64,000 nt of DNA from Symsagittifera roscoffensis. Its lineage: Eukaryota > Xenacoelomorpha > Acoela > Convolutidae. The position numbers were made by a program, and so were the translations under genes. The notes under the pieces were generated by a model. That model saw only the letters and a list, made by a program, of their open reading frames with translations. It did no database searches and was not told where the DNA came from. Location: positions 35,591,109-35,655,108 of the forward strand of contig NC_087070.1 of assembly GCF_963678635.1 (NCBI RefSeq), read 5' to 3'. Positions 39,032 to 47,807 of the stretch are shown here, piece by piece. Numbering within the stretch: the first letter of the stretch is position 1; each line of letters begins with the position of its first letter.

Positions 39032-39361
39032 TTTCAGAAAAAAAAATCAGAAACAAAAAGCAAATTTTTCGTTTCATGGAGAAAACACCTATCATTATAG
39101 AGTTTTCATACAATTTTCTGTACGTATGGAATTGTATGAAATTGTATGAAAAGAAGTTTCCCATTAATGAGAATTGTATGATAAGCATTTTTGGTCAATC
39201 CGGGTTGTCAGTCAATTTGTGTTTAATACCTGTCAGAACTTTTAGCTTTTTCTTTTATGCAGAAGAGAACCTATTTAAGGGCTCAGCTTAGATCCTTAGC
39301 TTTACAATGAATTGTTATGTGTCCAAAACGTCAAAATTATGATAATTTTGCAATGAGACTA
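39032..39361. other. ~330 bp unrelated DNA splitting the inverted monomer
   Basis: The inverted monomer is broken between its 'gaggt' and 'gatagtgcc' parts by this stretch, which shows no satellite similarity. It holds short repeats of 'aattgtatgaaa' near 39130-39160. Overlapping open frames on both strands here show no recognisable domain, and I do not call a gene. No terminal repeats or target duplication are obvious. Confidence 0.6.
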
Positions 39362-39440
39362 CCTGTTTTACGCCCTCTAACTAAATGGCCAAACAAACGC
39401 CTTGAAAACAACGTTTTACAGTTTTTTATCTGACTGTATT
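39362..39440 (-). repeat. Decayed satellite monomer fragment in inverted orientation (G/T-rich half)
   Basis: On the minus strand it contains 'caaggcgtttgtttggccat' followed by 'ttagttagagggcgt', matching the monomer's 'gaggcgtcgtttggtctttt' and 'agtcagagggcgt'. Going outward, the adjoining 'acagttttttatctgactgtattct' resembles the reversed 'ttatactattttatcaaagaatac' spacer. It continues the monomer begun at 38962-39031, interrupted by 39032-39361. Confidence 0.7.
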
Positions 39441-40562
39441 CTATAAAACAGGCTTAAATATCATTTGACCAAAACTCAAACGTGACTGTCCAGTAGTTGC
39501 AGAGCAAACGGCAGAAACGTGGAAAATTTACGTTCAATTCATTGCTTGGATGCTAAATTTTGCAAAACAGAAATCGAAACAGTTGACATAATAAATAAAA
39601 AAAGATTTTAGCACTTGAAAAACAATTGGTATAGGTTTAAAGTGCACACAAAAAGAGTTTGATAACACATTAAAACACCTTAAAATAAGGTAAATTTGCA
39701 CTACCGTAAGTGAAATTTTACTTCTCTATGAGTACTCATAACCTGTGCCCTATAATTACATTAAAGGTCGAGGTGTAGAAAAGTTACCTTGCAAATAGAC
39801 TTCTGAAATTAGGTACTGATAATTTACTGATATTTACCTCCATATTAAAGTAACCTAAACTGTTAGTGAAACTGTTAGTAAAACACCTTTAAAATGTCAG
39901 TTAAGTTTTTTCTACTTAGCAGATAAGCGATAATTATCTTGACATGTTTGATTTGCAGGGAAAACTTAGAGGAATTTTATAAGTTTGATGTAAATATAGA
40001 TCAATTACCTACTTTTTTAAGGTTAATTTTGTTTTCGAGTGTATTCGGTTTTTAGTTTTATTCCATGCGACAGATTTTACACCTAATTGTCAGAACTGGT
40101 CATAAGAAAACATAGATGCAGCAGATGTGCACGGAACTAGGTTTTGAAATTACTAAACATTTTGTCGGTGTCGAGAAAAATCAAATACATTTTTTATCCA
40201 TAGACAAATCCAGAGCAAAAAGTAAACAGTTTTTTTTTGCTTAAGTTTTGCCTTTGAAACTAAAAGTAGTTGTTTGTATGCCCACTTTCCTTGCTCCCCT
40301 TGCAGAAAATGCAAAAAAAAAAGAATTCGTTTTTCAAAATTTTTCTATTACATTCAGGTCATCCATATCTAGTTGAGGTTTTAAAAAAGATTCCACTAAA
40401 AAAATTTTATTTCAAAATTTAATTTTGTCCTATGAAAAAGAAAAAGCCACAAGCAGTAGTTTTTTGTCAGTTTCCTCGAAAGTCGGATCTGTAGCAATTT
40501 GTGAGAATAAGTGACCATTTTTTTGCTTTTTGCTACTATTATAACTTTGAAGTAGTTTAATT
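39441..40562. other. Intergenic DNA, no gene seen
   Basis: AT-rich single-copy-looking sequence between the inverted satellite remnant and the copia element. Open frames are short and carry no recognisable domain. I see no RNA gene or tandem repeat. Confidence 0.6.
40558..40562. other. Target-site duplication TAATT, left copy of the copia element
   Basis: TAATT directly precedes the 5' LTR and the same five bases follow the 3' LTR at 45434-45438. Five base pairs is the usual duplication length for copia integrases. Confidence 0.95.
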
Positions 40563-40900
40563 TGTTGAGGACAGACGAGCTCAATGCCAGACTAGTGAAA
40601 TACCAGACCAAACTCAAGGTCAGACTTGAGCAATAGAAACCTAATTAAAGGTCAACTGGTATAAAACTCAATGCACTCAGACAAGGTCAACTGGTCTGCT
40701 GGTATTTGATAAACTAATTAATTAACTGGTAATTAATTAACTGGTACTATTTGATGCTCAGTTTGTCGTGTCATTTTAAAAACACAATCTCAATTCATTC
40801 TTCAACAATCAGTATCTCTTCTCTCTCCTCAGTTGAAATCTCAGATAACTCTCAAACCTCTATCCCCTAGTCCTACTTGCTCTAACTCTGAATCTTAACA
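40563..40900 (+). repeat. 5' LTR of copia element
   Basis: Starts TGTTGAGGAC and ends TCTTAACA, so the ends are TG...CA with a short TGTT/AACA inverted repeat. Inside is a tandem 15-mer, aattaattaactggt, twice at 40716-40745. The motif ACTGGT recurs several more times upstream, possibly as promoter elements. A pyrimidine-rich part (tctcttctctctcctc) lies towards the 3' side. Confidence 0.97.
40660..40666 (+). promoter_or_regulatory. Probable TATA box in the LTR (TATAAAA)
   Basis: TATAAAA lies about 97 bp into the LTR, where a U3 promoter is expected, just after an ACTGGT motif. The same site is present in the 3' LTR near 45193. No transcript data; the role is inferred. Confidence 0.5.
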
Positions 40901-40914
40901 GGTTATGGGCCCAG
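40901..40914 (+). other. Primer-binding site complementary to initiator tRNA anticodon arm
   Basis: The 14 bases GGTTATGGGCCCAG directly follow the LTR. Their reverse complement, CTGGGCCCATAACC, is the conserved anticodon stem-loop of animal initiator tRNA-Met (CAU anticodon), not the tRNA 3' acceptor end. Drosophila copia uses the same arrangement, priming reverse transcription from a cleaved 5' half of that tRNA. The match is read directly; use of a half-tRNA is inferred from that family precedent. Confidence 0.9.
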
Positions 40915-40996
40915 ATTTCTAAACTTTTTGATTTAATAATTATTTGATTTCTGTCAGAGTTTTTTTAGCTTTTATCTAGCCTTTAGCAAAGCAGAG

Positions 40997-43900
40997 ATGG
41001 ACTTGAAACTGGCTGGATTCAGTGGAAAGTCTGAAGATTTTCCAGCTTGGTCGACGAAGTTTGTGGCACTGATGCATACCAAAGGCCTGTTCAGGACTGT
41101 GATGGGCAATGACGATCTACCAGAAGCTGAACCTACGCTACCTGAGAATCCGAATGCTGACCAGATGACGGCGTACAACACCAAGATGCAGGAGCGAGCT
41201 GTGCTGATCCAGCAGAGGAAAGAAAACCGAAACACAGTGTGGTCACATCTAGCTCTGGTCCTGAACAACACCACACTGATGTACATCAAGAACGACTGCG
41301 TGGCTGCGGATGGCTATGGCGATGGGACGAAGGCCTGGAGACTGCTGCAAGAGAAGTTTTGCAGTGTGGAGAGGCCTACAGTGGTCAGTCTAGTAGGCCA
41401 GCTTGCGAAGCTGCGCCTAGGATCAGAGGAGGATCTCGATGACTACTTCGTTCGAAGTCAAGAGCTGATGACGCGGCTGAGTGAAGCTGGGGAAGCAATT
41501 ACGGACACACTCTTCAATGCGCTCGTGATCAACGGACTGCCTGACAGCTTTGAGCATTTCGTGGTGCAGGAGAGCTTCCAGCCGGCCAAGACTTTTACAG
41601 AGCTGAGAACGAGGTTGAGGAACTATGATGACTCGAGACGAGCTCGATGTGGAGAGAAGACTGGGAATGGACACATAGCTATGCAAGCTGTGAGGAAGAA
41701 GAAAGGGGCGTCGGGTGGTGGCTGTTTTGTGTGCGGTCAGAAGGGTCATTTGGCAAGAGATTGCAGATCCAGAAGTGACAGTGGTCAATCTGGTGCTCGA
41801 GGCAGTGGCTCGAATGAAGCAAGTGGTCCAACTTCAAGGAAGCAAGGGTGCTTCAAGTGTGGACAACAAGGACACTTTGCAAGGGACTGCAAGCAGGCAA
41901 AGACAGGGTTCTTCAGTTGTTGTGCAACAACCTCAATGAAGGGAGATGATCTCATTGTGGATACGGGATGCACCGATCATGTAGTGCGCGACAAGGCTGT
42001 CTTCTCAAGCTTTGAGAAATGGGATGAGGGGACAACAGTTGAGAATCCGAACGGTACAATATCAAAGATTGAGGGCATAGGCTCGGTGGAAGTGGACATA
42101 CGAGACTGTCAAGATGTGACGAGGAGCTACACTTTCCACAATGTGCTGTTTGTGCCGAGCTACAACGTGAATCTGATGAGTGTGAGCTCAGCAATAGCTA
42201 GAGGGTCTAGTTTCAGCTTTACATCAGACTCTTCTCATCTTGTGGCACCGGATGGTCGACGGCTACCAGTGAAGCAGCGCGGCAAGCTTTTCTTCCTGGA
42301 GTGCAAGTTCAAGAGGAACGCGATGACTCTAGCTACGAAAGCGAAGATGGAGACAAGTAGTGCAATGCTGTGGCACCGAAGGCTGGGGCATCTCAACAAG
42401 CATGATCTAATATCAGTTGTTGATGTCGGCGAGCTAGGGTTCTGCGAAGTGTGCACAGCTTCGAAGATGCACGAAGTAGCAATGCCAAAGAAGACAGAGA
42501 ACAGGGCAACTGCAGTGGGGCAGCGGGTCTTCAGCGACATCCAGGGACCATTTGAAGTTGCGAGCATGCATGGAGCGCGCTATGCCGTGAGCTTCATTGA
42601 TGACTTCAGCCGTCTGGCAGTGGTCAAGTACCTGGTTAAGAAGAGCGATACTCTTTCGAAGTTCAAAGACTTTGTAGCTGAGCACGGAACACCGAAGTGC
42701 TTGAGAACTGACAACGGAGGTGAGTATTCGTCGAATGCTTTTCGGATGTTCTGTAGAGAAATGCAGGTGAAACAGGAGTTTACAGTACCTAATACTCCGC
42801 AACAGAATGGCGTGGCAGAGAGGTACAACAGGGTGATAACTGAGATGACTCGATGTCTACTGGCCGATGCAAAGCTCTCAAAGATGTTCTGGGTACGAGC
42901 AATGTCAACGGCAGTCAGGGTTCGCAACTTGTGTCCTACATCCAGCAATGAGCATCGCATTTCATCAATGGAGATGCATTATGGGAAGCCATCGAAAGTC
43001 AACTACCTGCGAGTGTTCGGATGCCTGGCGTACTACCTGGACAGAGGAAACCGGCGGAAACTGGATCCGAAAGGCAAGAAGAGCAAGTTCATTGGTTATG
43101 ACGAGGAGAGCAAAGCCTACTTGCTGATGGACCTGGAGACAAAGCGAGTGGTACGAGCAAGAAGCGTGACGTTCAATGAAGACATCATTCCAGACGACTT
43201 TCTGGTAGACAGTGAGCAGTCACAAACACTGGGTCTATCAATCGAGGGATGCATTGATGTAGAGGAAACTAGCACGAAGACCATCACTGAGTCTACCAAT
43301 AAAGCGAATGATAGTGGAGCAGCAGCTTCAGTGGGGGTTACGGAAGATGACCCAGTCGAGACTGAAGAATTGGAACCACCTTCCACAGAGCCTCCAGAGC
43401 AGAGGCCAACAGAGATTCCAGAGCAGCGGTCAACTAGAACGCGGAACCCTCCCATCCGATACGGACTGGCTTACACTCATGCTTCAGTGATAGCACAAGA
43501 GCCAAGAAGCTACTTGGAAGCAGTATCTGGACCAGAAAGGGAGCAGTGGCTAGCAGCTATGGCTTTGGAGGTGCAGTCACTGAAGGCAATGGGCACCTGG
43601 ACACTTGTTGATAGACCAAATTCTCGCAAGGTCATTCCTGGACGCTGGGTGCTTGCTGTGAAGAGAGATGCAATGGGACAAGTGGAGCGGTTTAAAGCCA
43701 GATACGTGGTGAAGGGTTTTATGCAAGTGGAAGGACTGGACTTCAATGAGACCTTTGCGCCAACCTGTAAACCAGAAACAAAGAGAATACTACTGGCTTT
43801 GGGAGCGCAAGATGATCTTGTACTTCATCAGATGGACGTGAAGTCAGCCTTCCTCAACTCGCCGTTAACAGAAACTGTGTATATGGAACAGCCCGAGGGG

Positions 43901-45088
43901 TTCAGCAGCGGGGACAACCAAGTGTGTTTGCTACAACGCAGTATCTATGGGCTAAAGCAGGCAGGAAGGGACTGGTACCAGACGCTGAGCACGTTTCTTC
44001 TGGAGACTGGTTTCACTCGAAGCACCAATGACTTCTGTTTGTTCACGATGAGGGGAATGGATGATGCTATGATCTATGTTCTAGTATGGGTGGATGATAT
44101 CATCATTGGCTGCAAACTGCAAGCAGAAGTTGACAGGGTGAGGGACCGATTCACTGACCGATTCAAGATGGATGATCGCGGTCCATTAGCCTGGTTTTTG
44201 AAAATGCAGGTCAAACGGGCACCTGGTTCTGTCACTGTGAATCAGTCTCGCTACATTGAAGACTGCTTGGAGCGCTTTGGGTTGGCTGACTGCAAACCAG
44301 TAGGGACACCAGCTGATATCAGCACTCAGTTGACGAAGAAGGACTGCCCTGGAGCGGGCTCAGAAGAAGCAGTGGCAATGCAGCGTGAGGACTACAGAGG
44401 CATAGTGGGCTCGTTATTGTACATAGCCAAGCAAACGAGGCCAGACATCCTAGCTACTGTGACTCAACTTTCACGGTTTCTGGAGAATCCTGGGAGAACA
44501 CACTGGGTGGCTGCTAAGAGAGTACTGCGATACCTGAAAGGAACCAAAGATCTGGAGCTGTGCTACATCAAAGATCCTGATGGGTTCAACCTTTATGGTT
44601 CAGCAGATGCTGACTGGGCTGGTGACGTTGATGACAGAAGGTCAACAACAGGCTACAGTTTTCATGTGCAGCGGTCAGGAGCAGCAATCAGCTGGAGTAC
44701 CAAGAAGCAACCTACTGCAGCAATATCTACCAGCGAAGCTGAGTATCAAGCAATGGCAGCGGCTGTTCAGGAAGGCCTCTACTTACGATCCCTACTCAAT
44801 GAGATGGATATGACGTGTGATGGTCCAACTGTGATCAACGAGGACAACCAGAGCTGCATCAAGATGTGCAAAAATCCCGTAATGCAGAAGCGTACAAAGC
44901 ACATTGATGTCAAGTATCACTTTGTCCGAGAGCGGGTCGAGGATGGAACATTTGCGCTCGAGTACTGTCCAACCGAAAACATGGAGGCTGACTTGTTGAC
45001 GAAATCCCTGAGCAAGGCAAAGGTGGATCAACATCGTCGAACGCTGATGGGTTGCAGCCTGACATTGGACAAAGCCAATTCAGCCTGA
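40997..45088 (+). CDS. Copia gag-pol polyprotein, 1363 aa, intact
   Basis: One ATG-to-TGA frame encodes all proteins of the element. Residues 1-215 are the Gag capsid-like (UBN2-type) region. Two CCHC zinc knuckles lie at 243-256 and 285-298. The aspartic protease active site is DTG at 322-324. The integrase has an HHCC zinc module (H460, H465, C483, C486) and a catalytic D514, D572, E608 triad with exactly 35 residues between D572 and E608. An acidic and Pro/Thr-rich linker spans about 750-815. Reverse transcriptase has D947 in MDVKSAFLN, SIYGLKQAGRDW at 982-993, and the WVDD active site with D1033/D1034. RNase H has D1206, E1247 and D1283. Copia elements normally use one polyprotein in just this order, with no gag-pol frameshift. 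No stops, frameshifts or missing catalytic residues were seen. It acts in cytoplasmic virus-like particles and then in the nucleus for integration. Confidence 0.98.
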   Translation: MDLKLAGFSGKSEDFPAWSTKFVALMHTKGLFRTVMGNDDLPEAEPTLPENPNADQMTAYNTKMQERAVLIQQRKENRNTVWSHLALVLNNTTLMYIKNDCVAADGYGDGTKAWRLLQEKFCSVERPTVVSLVGQLAKLRLGSEEDLDDYFVRSQELMTRLSEAGEAITDTLFNALVINGLPDSFEHFVVQESFQPAKTFTELRTRLRNYDDSRRARCGEKTGNGHIAMQAVRKKKGASGGGCFVCGQKGHLARDCRSRSDSGQSGARGSGSNEASGPTSRKQGCFKCGQQGHFARDCKQAKTGFFSCCATTSMKGDDLIVDTGCTDHVVRDKAVFSSFEKWDEGTTVENPNGTISKIEGIGSVEVDIRDCQDVTRSYTFHNVLFVPSYNVNLMSVSSAIARGSSFSFTSDSSHLVAPDGRRLPVKQRGKLFFLECKFKRNAMTLATKAKMETSSAMLWHRRLGHLNKHDLISVVDVGELGFCEVCTASKMHEVAMPKKTENRATAVGQRVFSDIQGPFEVASMHGARYAVSFIDDFSRLAVVKYLVKKSDTLSKFKDFVAEHGTPKCLRTDNGGEYSSNAFRMFCREMQVKQEFTVPNTPQQNGVAERYNRVITEMTRCLLADAKLSKMFWVRAMSTAVRVRNLCPTSSNEHRISSMEMHYGKPSKVNYLRVFGCLAYYLDRGNRRKLDPKGKKSKFIGYDEESKAYLLMDLETKRVVRARSVTFNEDIIPDDFLVDSEQSQTLGLSIEGCIDVEETSTKTITESTNKANDSGAAASVGVTEDDPVETEELEPPSTEPPEQRPTEIPEQRSTRTRNPPIRYGLAYTHASVIAQEPRSYLEAVSGPEREQWLAAMALEVQSLKAMGTWTLVDRPNSRKVIPGRWVLAVKRDAMGQVERFKARYVVKGFMQVEGLDFNETFAPTCKPETKRILLALGAQDDLVLHQMDVKSAFLNSPLTETVYMEQPEGFSSGDNQVCLLQRSIYGLKQAGRDWYQTLSTFLLETGFTRSTNDFCLFTMRGMDDAMIYVLVWVDDIIIGCKLQAEVDRVRDRFTDRFKMDDRGPLAWFLKMQVKRAPGSVTVNQSRYIEDCLERFGLADCKPVGTPADISTQLTKKDCPGAGSEEAVAMQREDYRGIVGSLLYIAKQTRPDILATVTQLSRFLENPGRTHWVAAKRVLRYLKGTKDLELCYIKDPDGFNLYGSADADWAGDVDDRRSTTGYSFHVQRSGAAISWSTKKQPTAAISTSEAEYQAMAAAVQEGLYLRSLLNEMDMTCDGPTVINEDNQSCIKMCKNPVMQKRTKHIDVKYHFVRERVEDGTFALEYCPTENMEADLLTKSLSKAKVDQHRRTLMGCSLTLDKANSA

Positions 45089-45095
45089 GTGGGGG
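45087..45095 (+). other. Polypurine tract next to the 3' LTR
   Basis: GAGTGGGGG ends exactly at the first base of the 3' LTR. The gag-pol stop codon TGA (45086-45088) overlaps its start. Polypurine tracts in this position prime plus-strand DNA synthesis. Confidence 0.88.
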
Positions 45096-45433
45096 TGTTG
45101 AGGACAGACGAGCTCAATGCCAGACTAGTGAAATACCAGACCAAACTCAAGGTCAGACTTGAGCAATAGAAACCTAATTAAAGGTCAACTGGTATAAAAC
45201 TCAATGCACTCAGACAAGGTCAACTGGTCTGCTGGTATTTGATAAACTAATTAATTAACTGGTAATTAATTAACTGGTACTATTTGATGCTCAGTTTGTC
45301 GTGTCATTTTAAAAACACAATCTCAATTCATTCTTCAACAATCAGTATCTCTTCTCTCTCCTCAGTTGAAATCTCAGATAACTCTCAAACCTCTATCCCC
45401 TAGTCCTACTTGCTCTAACTCTGAATCTTAACA
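45096..45433 (+). repeat. 3' LTR of copia element
   Basis: 338 bp, reading base for base the same as the 5' LTR as far as I can compare by eye, including the tandem 15-mer and TATAAAA. It is followed by the right target duplication TAATT (45434-45438). Confidence 0.97.
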
Positions 45434-45438
45434 TAATT

Positions 45439-47120
45439 AATGTATGTGTTAGAAATTTTCAGCGAAAATGTATGAAAGGGGCTAAAACTCTTTTAAAATT
45501 TGTTATCTAGTGGATCTAATATCTAGTGAAAATATTTAATGCATTTTTTCTAACTTTGCTAAAAGACGTTTCTATAATCAGTAATCACGGGATAGAAAAA
45601 ATGATCCTGATCGTAACAAGGAATATAGCTTCTCATTTTGGTCTTTTAGTCTGCAAATACTTAACATTCGGGACTCGAATGAAGACGCACGGTTGATATG
45701 ACCTCTTACTGGGATCTGGTTGAGTTAAATACTCCAGTACTGGAGATCTGATTTGTCTAGTGATTTTTTAAAATAAAAATTGTTTAAAAAGGAACGGTAA
45801 ATGTGTACCAATGGAATCCAATTCAGCTGAAGGAACGAACGCTTGAACACGATTTCCACAACAGAGCACTTTTTCAGTGTTTTCTGCCACAAAACGATTT
45901 GACGTGGGACCCCATCGTCTAATATCTTAAAACTTGTCGCATATGCCGGGGAATCCGCAAATTTCTATTTAAGTACACCGGAACAAACACTAGTCAATAA
46001 TAGACATGGTTAGATACCCAGGTTGACCAAAGGTTCTAATCATTCAATATTTTCTAATTTAGGATCTAGGATTTTCTCGAGGGGGGGGGGGGGGCAAATA
46101 CTAATATACTAATATCCTTTGGTGCCAATATACTAATTTTGAAGGGGAGCGCGTACAAAATTTTCATACGTACAAAATATTAGCCTGGACTACGTTGAAA
46201 AAAAATCACAAAAGTTTGAATGCAAATATTTTTCGGAAAACGCTGATACGAAGCTGAAATTTATTTTGAGGCCAAAAAGCAAAAAGATTCCTACTTCGGC
46301 ATTTTTTTTTATCCGTGTATAAAATGCTTCCTCTTGGAATATCATAAATTACTTGTATGGAATAAAAGGATGAACAGTTTAGTTTTGTATGGAATTGTGT
46401 GGTTTGAATTTTTGTCTATGGAGGTCAACAGTTGCCCATAATTAAGCTCTCTATCCAATTGAACCCACTATTTCGTGATTTAATAATTTCTATATTTTTT
46501 TAAATGTTGAAAAAATTTTCGCCCGATTGGATTGATTTTCGTTTCCTCATTCTCCTGCAAAACAACAGACAAATCCTACTTTGGTTTTAAAAAAACTCCG
46601 CGCCACAGGAAGAAAATATGAAGAATTTTTTTTAAGTTTTTTTTTTAGAAAATATGCCATAATTGCCGTTTTTGGAAGGTTTCGATCAAAAAATTGCTTT
46701 TTGCAAATAATCATATTTACTTAATTTTTGATTCAGTGTTAGTAATCACTGCTATTTATGGTTACATAAGAAACGGCTATATTACCTGTTTTTCAAGTTT
46801 CGTCATGAAAAGCGCCATGTTGAGCTTTGATTTTGCTTTAGTCAATCAACGTCACTTGATTAAAAATAAATAAAAATGACCGACAAAAGTTATAGTCGAC
46901 CGGTTAGAAAATTAATATGATACTGTAATTTTTAATGGCCAGTTTTACATAAAAGAAAGTACGTCGACTGCGGATTTGCGTCAAAATTTTAATTGGAAGC
47001 GCGTCTTCAGTTATCGTTAATTCGCGTCAATAACAATGATGTTCTATTCGATGCCAGATTCATCGGAGTAATTTTGTAAGCCAGCAGATTTTTGATCACT
47101 ATTTGTTTGAATTTATCAGA
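45439..47120. other. Intergenic DNA and probable 5' flank of the ADAM gene
   Basis: AT-rich sequence without a recognisable gene or RNA. It contains a run of 14 G at 46081-46094 followed by short 'aatatactaat' repeats. The ADAM promoter and 5' UTR should lie towards the right end, but no convincing TATA box or initiator could be singled out. Confidence 0.55.
46081..46094 (+). repeat. G14 homopolymer
   Basis: Fourteen consecutive G in otherwise AT-rich DNA, about 1 kb upstream of the ADAM start. Length may be polymorphic or uncertain in the assembly. Confidence 0.9.
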
Positions 47121-47807
47121 ATGAAGTTTGAACTCCTGGTTTTGCTGTTCTTCATTTTAACTGTGGTCTTGTTGCCGCTAATAAAATCGGACCAAATTAC
47201 AGACAAGCTCGAATCATGGGTTACAATCTCATCCGCGGCTCTTGTGTCCGGCGGTGAAAAGGGATCAACTGAACTTCATTTGACTACTGACAATACCGAA
47301 ATCGGAAACATCGATTTGGTTCTGACTCAAAGAGGGAACCTGCACAGTGCCCGTCTGAAATCTTCAGTCACTAAGTGTCTATATCAGGGATACATTTCAA
47401 AGGGCAAACAAGCCAAAACCGACAGCCCAGTTCGAATCAAGTTCTGCAGCAAGGATGGTCAGAAAATTCCAGAACTTTCTGGACTAATTTTCCTGAATGG
47501 AAAAGTTTTCACACTCTACACTAACAATGAAAACGCGACATGGATTATGTTCTCGAGTGAACATTTTCGGAAAGATCTGAAAAACGACAAAGTTTGTGGT
47601 GCGAAACAGCTAAATAGTAACAAAAAGTTTCGGTCGAAAATTGACCCGGTGAATGCTGTTTCACTGGACCCCGCGAAAAAAATGAAAAGTTCGGAGAAGC
47701 AGCTAAATTCGAGGTACCGACGGAACACGCAAGAGAGAAGCTACGTGGAAATCATCCTGTTTCATTCATTCGACTACTACGAAGTGTTCGGACCCTCAGA
47801 ACAGGAT
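47121..47807 (+). CDS. ADAM exon 1: signal peptide, prodomain, start of protease (aa 1-229)
   Basis: Begins MKFELLVLLFF, a hydrophobic signal peptide. It carries prodomain Cys86 and Cys109 in the pattern CLYQGYIS...FCSKDG, cysteine switch KVCGAK, and RYRR before the mature N-terminus. The protease begins YVEIILFHSFDYYEVFG. It ends in phase 0 at ...EQD before a gttagt donor. An in-frame TTG upstream (47103) is not a plausible start. Confidence 0.92.

Larger units (their letters stand above)
40563..45433 (+). mobile_element. Complete Ty1/copia LTR retrotransposon, 4871 bp
   Basis: Two 338 bp LTRs (40563-40900 and 45096-45433) flank a primer-binding site, one intact gag-pol reading frame and a polypurine tract. 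The LTRs begin TGTT and end AACA, and I found no difference between them when reading them side by side. A TAATT target duplication borders the element. The order protease, integrase, reverse transcriptase, RNase H within pol places it in Ty1/copia (Pseudoviridae-type) rather than gypsy. Identical LTRs and an unbroken frame indicate very recent insertion and possible present activity. Confidence 0.98.

Noticed and set aside
38952..39291. Overlapping 78-92 codon frames on both strands near the hairpin
   Set aside because: Part of the minus frame is just the inverted satellite fragment; the rest has no recognisable domain and a low-complexity composition.
40972..45034. Antisense and off-frame open frames within the copia element
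   Set aside because: Shadows of the GC-richer 1363-codon gag-pol frame; none has a domain.
47103..47120. Upstream in-frame start for the ADAM at 47103
   Set aside because: The codon is TTG. The ATG at 47121 directly opens a signal peptide.
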